A stretch of 64,000 nt of DNA from positions 248,001 through 312,000 of the forward strand of contig JAKMXF010000110.1 of assembly GCA_024704765.1 (NCBI GenBank), read 5' to 3'. Positions 30,843 through 43,264 of the stretch are shown in pieces; the first letter of the stretch is position 1; the number at the start of each line of letters is the position of its first letter. The position numbers and the translations under genes are program-made. The notes under the pieces were generated by a model that was given only the letters and a program-made list of their open reading frames with translations, searched no databases and was not told the origin of the DNA. The stretch is from Oopsacas minuta (taxonomy: Eukaryota; Porifera; Hexactinellida; Lyssacinosida; Leucopsacidae).

Positions 30843-33800
30843 TCACTTTCGTATTACAGAATTCTTATAAGCTCTCTGTGCAATCTCGGCTCTAAACATT
30901 TATTATTTCATATTTTACTAATTTCAATGTTATAATTTCGTCATCAACTTACCTCACTATATCAAGATTTCTCGTATCTCTTATATCTGTACCTATTACT
31001 TTTACAGCAAGAGGAGTTATGATGTAAGGTTGTGCGTAAAAGCTAGCCTACATCCAAAAAGTTTACAAATTATTCATTGGATAGCAAATTTCCCATTAAC
31101 TAATACATACATACTCATATGTATTCAAAGAGGAGATGAACATATAAGCACTGACTATATTTTACAATCATCTCACCAATCCGTTCTTGTAATAGTTGAC
31201 AGCATTAATAACTGATTCCCAGTCTTCAAACAGAACCCAAGCTGAACAGAAGTTTTCGTATTTCTCAGAATCCTATATTAGTTAGCCTCTATAAACTCAC
31301 TTTGAATAGTCAAAAATCTGTACTAACCTTACACATAACAACTTCTACAACTCTACAATCAGCCTGAACTTCAAATATTACAGCCAGTTTTTCCTGTGTA
31401 GCAGTTACATGTAGGCATGACACATACACACCCTTCTCTCTGTATTCCTCTATAAACAACCAAGAAGGGACGGATTCAGAGGAACCGATAACCTCTTTCC
31501 ATTCTCCAGAAGTTAGCTGTATCTCTCCTATACCTTCTCGCATGCTCTGATAAGCTTGTGTGTATTTCTTACGAGACCTTTGTATTCTAGGATTCCTTGA
31601 TATATTGAAGCAGTATATGAGTGTGATACACTCCCATAACCCTAGTGTTGTAGCTTTATATTTCCTATAAGTTGAGGAGGCATAACATACAGGACGCTAA
31701 AAGACAATACATACTACCTTATATTAGTCTCAATGTTAAGAGAATCAATCTTCTCCCAATTTTGATTCTGGTACTCTCCAACTCCATACATTTTCATTAC
31801 AACTAAAGGCTTCATACTCCCTTGTGATAAACGGCTCTCTAATACGAATAACATTAAGAAATTGCGTCATATAATAATACCCTATAAACACTTACCAATA
31901 ACTTGCATTATATTAGAGTGATAGAGCTGTAGATATTGCTCAGGGAATTCAGACTTCTGATCTCTGAGATCGATATACTTAAGTCCAGAACATATTCTTG
32001 TTAGGTTTATAAGAGCTAACACTCCATCTGGTCCTATTAAGTTACCGGCTACTTCTACTCTCTCAACTTCTAGCCGAGACAAACAATCCGCTAGTATAGT
32101 AGCTCCGTTTGAATTTATCTATTAAATAGAGGGATAATGTATCGCAGCCGTTCCAAGCCTGGGCCCCTTGGTGGTCCACGGACGACAGCATGGGGTCAAC
32201 AGAATCTCAAATTAGTATTGCGTCTATGAGAAGGGCTCACATAAATTTATATAAATTTACATCGTCCACAGATGGAAAATATTGGGAACAGCTGGCATAT
32301 CGCCTTATACCACGGTTAGTACTAGTATTTAACAAGATGAATTACCACAAAAAACTCACTCTATTATTAGATAAGTTAATAGTTTTGAGTGTTTTACGAT
32401 AAGTCAATCCCTCTACCAAATCAGCTACTGCATTATCTCCTAGTCTGTTATAAGCTAGACTCAAATACTCCAGACAGAGTCCGTGTGTGAGTGCTTGAGA
32501 TAAAGGCTTTACGTCTGAGTCATTCAGACTGCATGAGTTGAGTGAGAGACTTGTAAGTGACCAGTTTACCTATAAGCACATATTGAGAGATTAATCTTTG
32601 TATGAATGAAGTTAATACTATTATAGTGTAACCCCCACAAACGAAAACAATGCTTAATGATGACTTAAAATATCGGTTAGAACCTTAGCACTAGAATCTT
32701 GTAAGAATATAATAGAATTGAATAGATTGACTATTGCACTTCTATTCGTCCCTGATAGTTTAATCCCGTCTAGTATAAGTTCTGTTAGTTGAGGTGTATC
32801 TATACCAGTTTCATTAGAATCTGAAGGAAATTATTGACAATAAAATAATAGGAAATGCAGGAATATTGGAAATACAGTCAATATAATATTGAAGCTCAAG
32901 GAACAGTGATAGATTCTTCGATATTACCGTGTTCGATGTAACGGGAGTTGACAGTATATATCTACACAACATGGATAATACCTGTTTCAATCTTACAAAT
33001 GAATTCTGAGAGATTGCCTACTTTATTAGGAGACATAATGCTATGAATAAGTGATAATCTTTTGAGAGAAGGGAATATTCCATCTCTCATTAATCCTATT
33101 AGGTTATCTCCCGTATTAGCTCCATCTGTCAGTTTATCTAATACGCTCAATATATTCTCTTCAGGTTTCTTACCAAGAGCTATAAGACAATGAGAGTGTA
33201 AATTGGAAGTTCAAAAGCACAATAAAATTAATAGCAATTAACTCTACAAACTTGCCAAATCGTCTAATATTCTCCGGCACACATTCTACATTAGAAGAGA
33301 GATCCAGCTCACTGAGATATACCTTGGTAGCAAGCATATTAAATCTGAGTAACTGAAGGGTTCTACCATCAAGTTTGCAACTTGATAGAGTTAGCTTCTT
33401 GAGATAAGATGTTACACTTGTTCCTTCAAGTTTCTCTACAACAAAACTACATGAAACCCGATAACCATAGCGTAATAAAAAACACCAACAGATATAGAAC
33501 TAAATTCAGAGCAAATTTCTTTAAGTCTAATATGTATTTTAACTTATCCATACTCCACTGATATCGTACATAATACTCCACCTTAAAATCTATCTCAACA
33601 GTCTAACTAATATATGAGAATATTCTATTATAGAAATTAGTGCCAATGATTAAACACAGTTTGTTTGATGGGGAATTTATTAGTTGAACTTCTCTATGAT
33701 AACAGCATGTCAGTATGAAGCACTCACAAAATGTATGCTATTATTCTGTGAAAATTATTTACTTAGAAACAGTACTAATGGGATTTGTATGTTGTTGATG

Positions 33801-36800
33801 CTGTATTATCTTTATGATGAACAAAAGAGAAATCAATCTCTGCTCTGGTAGCAGCAAGTTTTGGAGGTAACATAAAATGGCCTCTGTGTACACATGATAC
33901 ACTCAATGCCTTACAACTCTATCTACATTTGTAATAGGAGTATAGCCAAATTATACGACCCCTACATGTTACCGACCTCTCTTGCTATAAAATATTGGGG
34001 TTTCCCTCTACAAATGAAATGATAATTCTAATCATACAGTACAATATTTAATATGTCTAGTAAAATAGAAACAAAGATAACGCTAATTACATAACATAAC
34101 TTGCTACCCCATCCATCTACAGCGGAGTTTGAAATTAGCAAGTAGCATTTTGCACGGATTTCCCTTGGAAATACGCGAACTGCAATTAGAGGAATTATTC
34201 CCAATACAAAATGGACTAGAAATCCCGGCCCCTGAAAGAACTTGCTATCAGGAGAACATAGCGGTATTTAAGATTGACATCATAAGACATTAGTCTGTCA
34301 AGTTAGTAATCAATAATAGATGACAAAGAAATTAATTAAACGTTATATCAAAATAATGTATAACGAAAATGCAGTAATTACTGATTAGTGAATTGTATTG
34401 TTCAATCTGTCCAGCAAGTAATTTCTGGTATGAAATATAAGAGCATTGTGATATTATTACGATATTCATTAAAATACTAATCGTACTAAGAATCAAATGC
34501 AAACATGAAAGAGGAACGTATCATTACATTTTATGTTGATTAAGAGATTAATGGGATGAATTGTAAAATATTGTGTAATTTTCTATATAAATCAGTTATC
34601 AACTTAACATTTCAGGTAAGAAAGTAACTTAATTATTCCTTAAATCATGGCACTTTTCAGAAATTATTAATTTTGTATATTAACGTGTGCTTAAGTTTAC
34701 TGTAATGGAGCACTCACGTATTGTAAAATCTAAGAATATCGATGAGGCAATTAACCTTGTGTAATTTAGATTTTAAATTTCTTAGGAATTATTCAAACCT
34801 TTTATCAAACTGGCGGTGTTTTCTTGACATACTCTACTGTCTTTATCTTCTGCATACGTTATGTTAGAAATAATCAACTCTGTTATTAGTCCTTGTAGCA
34901 TACAAACTGTTACAAGTTGAATCAACGAAGCTTTATCTGAAAACTAAGAGAAAGAGAAATCACTTTTTCTATAGGTTATATTCTTTCAGATGCCTCGTTT
35001 ATACATGCTTAATTACCTATGGTACCAATACCCTGCTTACATACACCCCAAGTGACAAGCAAAATGCCGGTTTGATTGGTATTTGCAGTCATAATAAAAT
35101 TTTGGGATAGTTTAATATCCCAGTTCAAATTCTTAATTTAGAATAACCCAATTGGAATTGAATGTAACTAAATTTAGAAAATTTGTATAAATGAAAGCAT
35201 ATCCCTATAAGGGGAGATATGAAATTAAAACGCAGGTAATAGAAAGCTATTCGTAAGTAGATCTGAAACATAAACATGATAAATCTAGATATAGTGTGTC
35301 TAACCTTATTAGCACTAGTATTTAATTTGAGGAGAGAGGAATTGTTGAGTAGAGATAGTGTTAATCTTGATATAGCGTGGGAAGAGAGTTCACAAGCCTT
35401 TATGTTGAGATATTCTAGTTGTACTTTCTAATACAAAATGAAATAGTAATTATTAGAGAACTAATTAGAAGCAGAAATGAGAAGTAATAACTAATCAAAG
35501 ACAAATTAGAAGTAATTCTGTAATATTATTCTTCTTACACATACTATAGCGGTTCTGTATACTTCATGATTTTTTGGGAATCGGATTGAGTTTGGACAAG
35601 TAAATTCTAAACTCTCATTCACGGGCGTAGCGGAAAACGATTATTTTAGGCTAATATATAATTTTGAATACTTTTGAATTTTCACATAAAAATATAATTC
35701 TACTCACCGAAATAAACCCCTCAATTGTGTCAGAGAATAGTCGTGAATTGATAGGATTGTGGCTAAGATCTAAACGTCTCACAGTTTTAATAAAATCACA
35801 ATGAGACTCAATCTGAAAAAGAGGCTCTATAAAAAGATAAAAGTTCATAAAAGCCAGGAATTTGGCGAAATATTCTTCAATAATACTCATAATTGTGAAA
35901 GAATGCATAATTAACATTCCATTGCAGCTAAATTGTATCTAAGCTGTATTTACATAATGCAATTATCTTTGAGCAGCAAAAATGTCGAATTGTCTTTCAT
36001 AGAGGAATATAACAAGAGACGTGGGTTAAGTATTTGTTACTCAGTAGAATTGATAATAAATGAATATACGCAAAGTTAAAGTTCCATTTAGAAAATAGTT
36101 GATAGATCAAAAACGTTGGGAAATGATTAATATTATGATTGTTGAAATAACTGGTTTCTACAGCACGTATTATTTAGCATCACCAAAATGTGGAACAGTT
36201 ATCAGGTAAAATTATCTCAGAAATTTGGTCATGGGTTATCCAATATATTTACCGAGAGAGTTTAACAGACGTATTAGCATTGTGTAATACAATTATTAAT
36301 ACAAATATTATAGCTATTCAGTGGTGAATAATGTCTTATTTGAATCGTGAATAAAATTTACTCATTGCATTGTATAAGTATATGTTAAAGGATAAAGTTT
36401 TGAATTATGCAACAGATAAATAGATAAGGACGAAAGTTCTAGTAAGCATTTTAGTGCTTCAAACTAATCAATAGCGACACGTAACAAGAAAACATGTTTA
36501 CATATTTTGTTGTTATTTGTTGCATTAGTACTGTCTTTAGAAAGTATCAAAACAGGTGAGATCATCAGTTGATTTATCATAAAAATATGGAGATATAACA
36601 ATTTTTATCTATTCAAGTAAGATATGTAATTGCATTAGTACTATTGATTTGAAGAGAAATTCAGGAGAATCATTATTGAGAGATTACTATCATATCAACA
36701 AAACGGAATTGTCAAAATATAACCCTATGTCCAGGATGAGCCAGGATCTGGCATACCAGGTGCTATGATTCATAAAATATCTTGCCTCACAATTTGTCTC

Positions 36801-39140
36801 CTTTGTTTAACGGCCACATCTATTCTATGTTACACACACCAGAAAAGTAATCAACATTCCATAATCGGGATATCATGTATACCAGTAATGCAATAGGATC
36901 TAAACAAATGATTACCTAACTCACCTATATCACTTAATCCACATCCAGATATGTTAAGATGGACAATATTACCGGCTATCTGTAAACCACTAGCAAGATC
37001 TCTGCCAATTGAACAACCAGACAACTCATTACAAGAGATATCTAACTCTTCAAGTAAATTAGATTTGGCAAGAAAAGCCTGGATTGATGCCTACAATTAG
37101 AGATATCGGTATTACATAGAACATATGTATATTATGCAATTTACTGATGTTTAACCACCAAGAACGGATTAATGAATGTTCTAATTACGCACTAATTTAA
37201 GATTCATCATTGCAAAACTCATGCGTGTTTAAAGCTAGAAATTAACAGGAATTTGAATTTAAACATCTGATCGGAAAAGAAATATTAGGCAAATTGTGTG
37301 TAAACTTCCTTTGGGATACACATTGTCGAGATTAGTTATAGCATTATATCTGGTTAGAGGTTAACAAGGTAACTATATAGACAGACCATCAGCTATTTAC
37401 TTAAGTAGACATTTGTATCAATACGTATTTACATTTCTTATAGAATAGCTTCAAGGTGATGATTTTCGAAAAATCAAAAGTAGCATTACTTTGGTTGAAA
37501 GTTGTAGAGATTTTTGTATCAGTTTATGAGTATGGATAGAGACAATATTCGAAGTGCAATGTAGCCAAATATTTCTAATTATATTCTATTATTTTCTTGA
37601 AATTACTTATTAACCGTGTTTATAATCATTATATTAACCAGTGTTCTTAAATTCAATGACTCTAATTGGAAGATTGCGAATCTCTGGAATTATCAAACAG
37701 TAATTATAGGTTAATTGTGAAAAAATAAATTAATGATGGAAATTGCCTTATAACAAAGTATGTAAGGGCACTGGTCAATGTGTCGCTAGTTTGTTGCAAA
37801 CCATATCCTGTTTAACATACTTTTGACATAATATTGTTCTGTAATGTTTGAAATTAACGTCATTAAAATAATGATCTCAAAGTGCATCGTACATTTCTTA
37901 ACAGTAGAAATTGGTTAGTATATACCTTCTTGGCTTAACACTACTTTTCTCTATAACGGATTACCAATTCTTGTACTATTTGTATAAGAATTATATTCAG
38001 ATAAGACGTACGTCGGTAAATAAGGACTAATTTTGTTTCCCCAGGGAGTAAATTGAGTTATACTATAATTATCATAGCAAATTTGAATGAGACTTACAGA
38101 ACAAGTACTATCTGCATTGTTCGAAGAGATGTTAACTGATTTTAAGTTTGGTAGACATCCCAATGCAAGTAGAACTGCACGGAATCCTTCTGGTCCTAGA
38201 TGGTTATCTGATAGGTCTATTGCTTCCAGTTTACCTAGAAAGACAGTCTATTAAACCACAATTTAATGAATAGATATTCTTCACAAATGAGGGTGCATTT
38301 TGTCTAGATATATACTAATAGTACAAAACCTGAACAAATTATAATATTTGCACTAATTAGTCTGTAAAATTACCACAAAAACAACTTCTAGTTATATCGG
38401 TCTATTATAATATATTAAATACATCAATAATTGCATACAAACGCGTGTATATACTGCCAGACTAGTATATTAATTACTCACTAGCGTTATTGACCCAAAA
38501 TGGTATCAGTTCGCAATCATTATGAACTATATGGCACCATTTAAGGGTAAATGGTTCTTCTGAATCAAACACAGTCAAAACATTTGCCTTATCTGAAATA
38601 GCTGCACAATTATAACTCCATAGACTATTGAAGTCTAAGCAATCCTTAGGGATAAATTCAGTTACATTAATAGTCTCTATTATGCTGGGTAGTAGCTCTT
38701 CTATTGTTGGTTCATCGCTAGTATTATTTGTGACGTCATTGGGAGGTTCTATAAGATTGTGTACACCTAAACGGATATAATACATTGAGTATTCCATAAT
38801 AGTAATTAGCTTATAAAACATACGGGGAATTCTGGAATAAATCCCGCCCCTAGGTCAAATTGAATATTTAAGGTACTTCCTAGTTCCTACGCTCACCACT
38901 ATGAATCTGTGTATCTACTGGAGTTGTATGTGTATTTTCTTGCGAAACAGTCTCGTTTACAACCTGTGGGCTACTAACTTGTATTGTCTCAGGTATTTCT
39001 TGTGGAGTACGTACTTCTGGAGAAGTTACATGGATCAGGTCTTTATTATCAATTGCAATTGTATCTTCCTTCACTTCACTGGAATTTGAGTTAATTGGGT
39101 GGGCGATCAGCTGGGTGGATTTAGAAGAACCGCATCCCAT
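30843..39140 (-). CDS. N-myristoylation-signal leucine-rich-repeat protein, unassigned
   Basis: Seventeen exons join in a continuous frame: 39140-38897, 38766-38482, 38234-38098, 37090-36925, 35826-35708, 35427-35305, 34943-34799, 33435-33256, 33179-32982, 32820-32684, 32569-32360, 32118-31896, 31838-31718, 31664-31328, 31272-31177, 31047-30953 and 30891-30843; about 954 residues. One junction (33256) needs a GC-AG intron. It begins MGCGSSKS, an N-myristoylation signal with a palmitoylatable Cys. From about residue 175 to 640 are ribonuclease-inhibitor-type leucine-rich repeats, e.g. LEAIDLSDNHLGPEGF, LLEELDISCNELSG, VRRLDLSHNPINS and LEYLSLAYNRLGDNAV. The C-terminal ~300 residues contain a globular part (SWLFIEEYREKGVYVSCLHV, NFCSAWVLFEDWESVI) with no domain I know. 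Probably a membrane-tethered LRR scaffold; CARMIL was considered, but a myristoylation signal is not part of that family. Confidence 0.68.
32875..32953. repeat. MITE family A, short copy in LRR gene intron
   Basis: CAGTCAATATAATATTGAAG..GTAACGGGAGTTGACAG with TA flanks; only the termini remain. Confidence 0.65.
34120..34265. repeat. Interspersed repeat family E, copy 2, in LRR gene intron
   Basis: It has TTAGCAAGTAGCATTTTGCA, 'aatacgcgaac' and AATACAAAATGGACTAGAAA in the same order as the copy at 15790-15980. Confidence 0.6.
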
Positions 39141-42100
39141 TGTATAGATTAATATTTCTAAATTGAAATATGATAACTTTTTCACTTTTCCCAAAAGCGA
39201 TTCAAACAATGCCCCCAATTAGTTATAATCGGTCCTCCATTGACAGGATACAAATTCTACCATTATACAATGCAATTATAATATTTAATGCAATCCAATC
39301 AATTGATTAGTATGGCTAAATATTCAAGCCAGTTGAGCTAATTGAGTTAGTCAAACTTTAATGACATTCATTGTATAATTCATCATCATATTTAGATTCT
39401 GACCTAGGTCTATTCAGCTGGTGGAATTAATGTTACCTTATCTACCAACAACCTACGTGATGTTTCAATAAGTTCAATAATCGATTAGTGATTAGTTACT
39501 TAATTAGGACTGTATTTTATAACCGGAAATATTTGATATTCGTAGAAGGAACGATTAGATTATTTTTGGAAACCTCTTGGCTAGATACAGATTCGCAGTC
39601 GTCTCAAAACAAACAAAACAAATGCAAACAAATAAATGGAAAAATAAACACATCTATATAACATGTCATCTCTCATAATTCGCAAATAAAAGTGATTTCA
39701 AATATAAATACAATTTTAATACACAAAATATTGGCATCAATGTATAACTAATTAACAAGTAAATAGGTGGAATATTCGCGTGATTTGTTAAATAGGTTAG
39801 TGAATGAATTAAGAATCCTTTCTGAGTAGATACCATAATTTGGTGGATAATTTCGGTTTTCTATCAACCCTATCTCGGTAATAGAATGTTTATGTAATCA
39901 TTAGTGAATATTGACGCTAAAGAACTTAAGAATACTGTAATTACATTTTAAAATAATTATCTTTTTGTATTAACAAACACCATATATACATGCTTTATTA
40001 ATGAGAATGATTAGTAGGAATATCTCGAGAATAAGAGCATAGATTGCTGAAAATAAACATATACAAAAAAGAATACAATAAGATTCCGTCTACTGAGCAT
40101 TTCTAAATTAATCCAATTGCAAACCAGAAGTTAATTAGCCCAGATGTGCTTAGAGTTGATTACTATTGCTATGTGATTGTAATTAGTTGTATGTCTTGTG
40201 GAAGTAAACACCATTGGATTAAAAACATTACGCTAGGATATACACCTGTATTTTATCTGAGTTTTGGGTTGTAAATAAATCTCAAGGTTACATAACTCCG
40301 CCTAGTAAATTTGATATATCATGTGTCAAAGTTGATGGAAATAATACCTGTATCGATAGAATGTCTAAGGTTTTACTCAGGATATATTTATAATTAATTA
40401 CAGCCAACTTCCGGTTATAATGAAGCTCAAGGGACCGCGATAATTCCTTCGATATAACTGATGAATATATGTTACTTTGACGGTTTGGGACCATATTTGT
40501 ACAATTTCAGAATTCTATATAAGCGGGTATCTCTATATATCCGTGTTTGTTATAACGAGGGTTGACTGTAGTAATGAATAGAGAAACGTTCAATTAATGA
40601 TCAGGCTAGCCAAAGTAAGACTGCTCTATCGAATTAGATCAGAGAGTAGGAGAGCAGTAGAAGAGATGCTAGAATTATCAACCAATCGCGAAAATACTGA
40701 TGGTCAAATGAGAAGTATTTTGAACATATGAATAGATATTAGTTGAGCGAATCTATATTTTTCGAAGAATTGGCAAATGATCATTTAAATCATTTGGAAA
40801 GTATTTTTGATCATCCGCATGGAAATTGATAAAACATTAACCTTTCCTTATGGTTATATTATCTACATGAAACCAAATTCTAAAATAGAATTGTGGTCCA
40901 GGTTCATATTAACAAGCCTTTGACATGGAAATTACACATACATTGTCATACAATAGATTATACAATAATATTTCATACACAAATATCGTTAGCATTGATT
41001 ATATGTTTTAATGGTAAAGTAAGCAGAGTCGATCGATACATCAAAGGAATCATTCAAAACGCAATTATACTAATAAAGTGAGCTTTCTAGTTATCATACT
41101 GCCCGAAATTGAAATAATAAAATTTCTCAGGTATAAGAATTTATTAAATATTAAATAATTAATGTACAGTGGCATTTCAGCTGGTGAGAGGACAAATGTT
41201 TTCATATAGTAGGAGATTTCGCAGAAAACAACAAAGCGTTGATGATATTTCTGTGAAGTAGGCCACTCAGTGAAGTTCCTCACCATAGCATTTGACAATA
41301 TCAACCTCAGAAGTAATTAATATTCAATCCAAATTAGATACCATTCATGCCCATATAAGAGGAAACTATGCATAGTTCAAATATTGAACTGATATTTCTG
41401 CATACTATAAGCCAGTCCTGTGATACAAAAAATAATAACAACTCGACAAAATAATAAACTTAAGAATGAGATGAATAGTCAAATATTCATTCCAATTCAA
41501 TCAATTCAAGGAATTGCTATATCATATATCCTACATCAGACTGTTATTGACATGTGATAAATCTACGAACAGTTTCTATCGATTCCGTATAACCGGTAAT
41601 GACCCTTGGGAAGCCGAAATGTTGACTATATTACGCAAGAAAAGCTGAAATTCACTGAGACGCTTAGCTCACAAACAAAGCGAGAATATTTAATCTTTTT
41701 GAACCGATTTAGCATGTAAACAATAACTCAATCAGCTAATCTAACTTCATTCAGGTAAAGAAACCCATTGAAATAATTACAAGAAGTTAACTAAATAACT
41801 CAAGTATTAACAAGCAGTTTAATGTCCCCAGTTACAAACATCTGTATTGATATCTTAAAATAATATGTCACAAATTTATAAGACTTTAATGAATTGTCTC
41901 AAATTTTAAGTTACATAATTCTACAAAAACAAAACGTTGATGGAAGACGGAAGGCAGTCAATTAATTAACGAGGATTGACTGAATTAAATGACTAGGTTA
42001 TGATATCATAATCTATTACGTAATGATTGTAGCAAACCATATACGAGTCATTTAATATTCATTTTAGCGTATAGTGGGATAAAGTTACAAAAGACTTTAG

Positions 42101-42322
42101 TCACTATTATGTCTGTGTATCATGCTTGTATCAAATTAACAGTTTACCACCAAATTAGTGTTGTAGACTAATATGTAATTATTTAAAATAAGATCTTATA
42201 GTCTAGAATAATTTTATTTAAAATATCAAAATATACACACATAAGTAATTCAAATTTGAAACAGAAATGTGTATCAACAACTGAGGACATCTTAATTTGA
42301 TAAAAAACGAATCGCTCGAGCT
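39141..42322. other. 3.2-kb gene-poor stretch
   Basis: No exon could be supported on either strand; the open frames are short and lack domain-like composition. 40401-40568 is a near full-length family A MITE (CAGCCAACTTCCGGTTATAA..CGAGGGTTGACTG). The right part may hold the 3' UTR of the FRS2-like gene and the left part the promoter of the LRR gene. Confidence 0.5.
40401..40568. repeat. MITE family A, near full length
   Basis: 168 bp between CAGCCAACTTCCGG and AACGAGGGTTGACTG, flanked by TA. It is in the reverse orientation to 49778-49955 (the block 'tttgacggtttgggaccata' is the complement of the usual 'tatggtcccaaaccgtcaaa'). Confidence 0.85.
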
Positions 42323-43264
42323 TTATAAATTCCCCGAAATTGACTTTCTTTCAACGTTAATTCTTTGTGATTTTATAGTTTGTTCAAGTGCGATTGTTCG
42401 CTTCACATCTATTTTAGTATAAGGTGTAATATGTAGAGGTCCCTTTGGCTCTTTCGGATGTACGATTTCTTTATTCATTTGGTCCATATCTAATCGGACG
42501 TATGTTATCATATTAGGCTGACGGCTGTTCACGTAAGTGCTGAATTCGTCTGCTTGGAATCCTTTTGGAATTTGCTAAAGAAAAAAAATATAAATTGTTG
42601 CTATTTTAAAATAGGAATTTTTGTAAAAATATGAGATTCTTACCTGATTATTTATAGCGTTGAAATCAATTTTATTGTATTCTGTTTTCTTAATTGTTCT
42701 TAGAGGTAGTTGAGGGATACTGTGACTTTCCTCTTCAAATTGCATCTCTATATATTTCGGGAGAACAGGTCGAGGAGGAGGTCCTTGCTTTACTTCAACA
42801 TTTATGTATTTTGGCTGTTCGGGAGAACCGCGGTTTCTGTTGTGCATATTTGGGCTTGTAGGTGTGCCCTGTGGGGTCACAGACTCCTGACAAGTTGTTG
42901 TTGCAATCGAACTAGCCGGACTAACGCTACCCTGTCCATTATTAGCTTTATTATTCAGTTTTAGATTGAATTCAATAAGTTTGAATATCTCTTCAGCTCT
43001 GTTAGTAAGGAATGTGAAGTTACCTTCACCGCGTGGACATCTTCTGCCAGCTTCAAAGGAAAATAATTTCCTGTCACGACCGTATCGACGGACGTATTTC
43101 AAAGGCCAGATATATTCCGCTTCTACTTTCCCGGATGGGAAGTATGAGATTTCTGCGACGTTTATGTAGAGTGTTCCAGAACTGATGTGTTTGTCTGTTA
43201 TGTCATTTATTAGCGTGACAGGGAAATTACTCTGCACTGTCTTTGCTGAGACGCAACCTCCCAT
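42323..43264 (-). CDS. FRS2-like docking protein: myristoylation signal, IRS-type PTB domain, Tyr motifs
   Basis: Two exons, 43264-42644 and 42574-42323, join in phase 0 to give 290 residues. It begins MGGCVSAK, an N-myristoylation signal. Residues ~15-110 form an IRS-type PTB domain: SSGTLYINVAEISYF, AEYIWPLKYVRRYGRDRKLFSFEAGRR-type core and CPRGEGNFTFLTNRAEEIFKLIE. The tail has tyrosine motifs KYINVEV, KYIEMQF, EYNKIDF, TYVNSRQ and PYTKIDV. YINV and YVNS fit the YxN Grb2-SH2 site. PYTKIDVKRTIALEQT near the end resembles the conserved C-terminal motif of FRS2/FRS3. FRS2 relays FGF and Trk receptor signals at the plasma membrane. It is shorter than vertebrate FRS2 (~500). A DOK-family relative is the alternative, but DOKs have a PH domain rather than a myristoylation signal. 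An AG acceptor lies just before the ATG, so a 5' UTR exon is likely. Confidence 0.82.

Noticed and set aside
30843-39140. Calling the LRR gene CARMIL or an NLR
   Set aside because: There is no P-loop NACHT domain and no visible CARMIL capping-protein-binding tail, and the N-terminal MGCGSSK signal is not typical of either.
42710-42964. Plus-strand frame opposite the FRS2-like gene
   Set aside because: The minus strand there has a myristoylation signal, PTB domain and clean splice join; the plus frame is a shadow.
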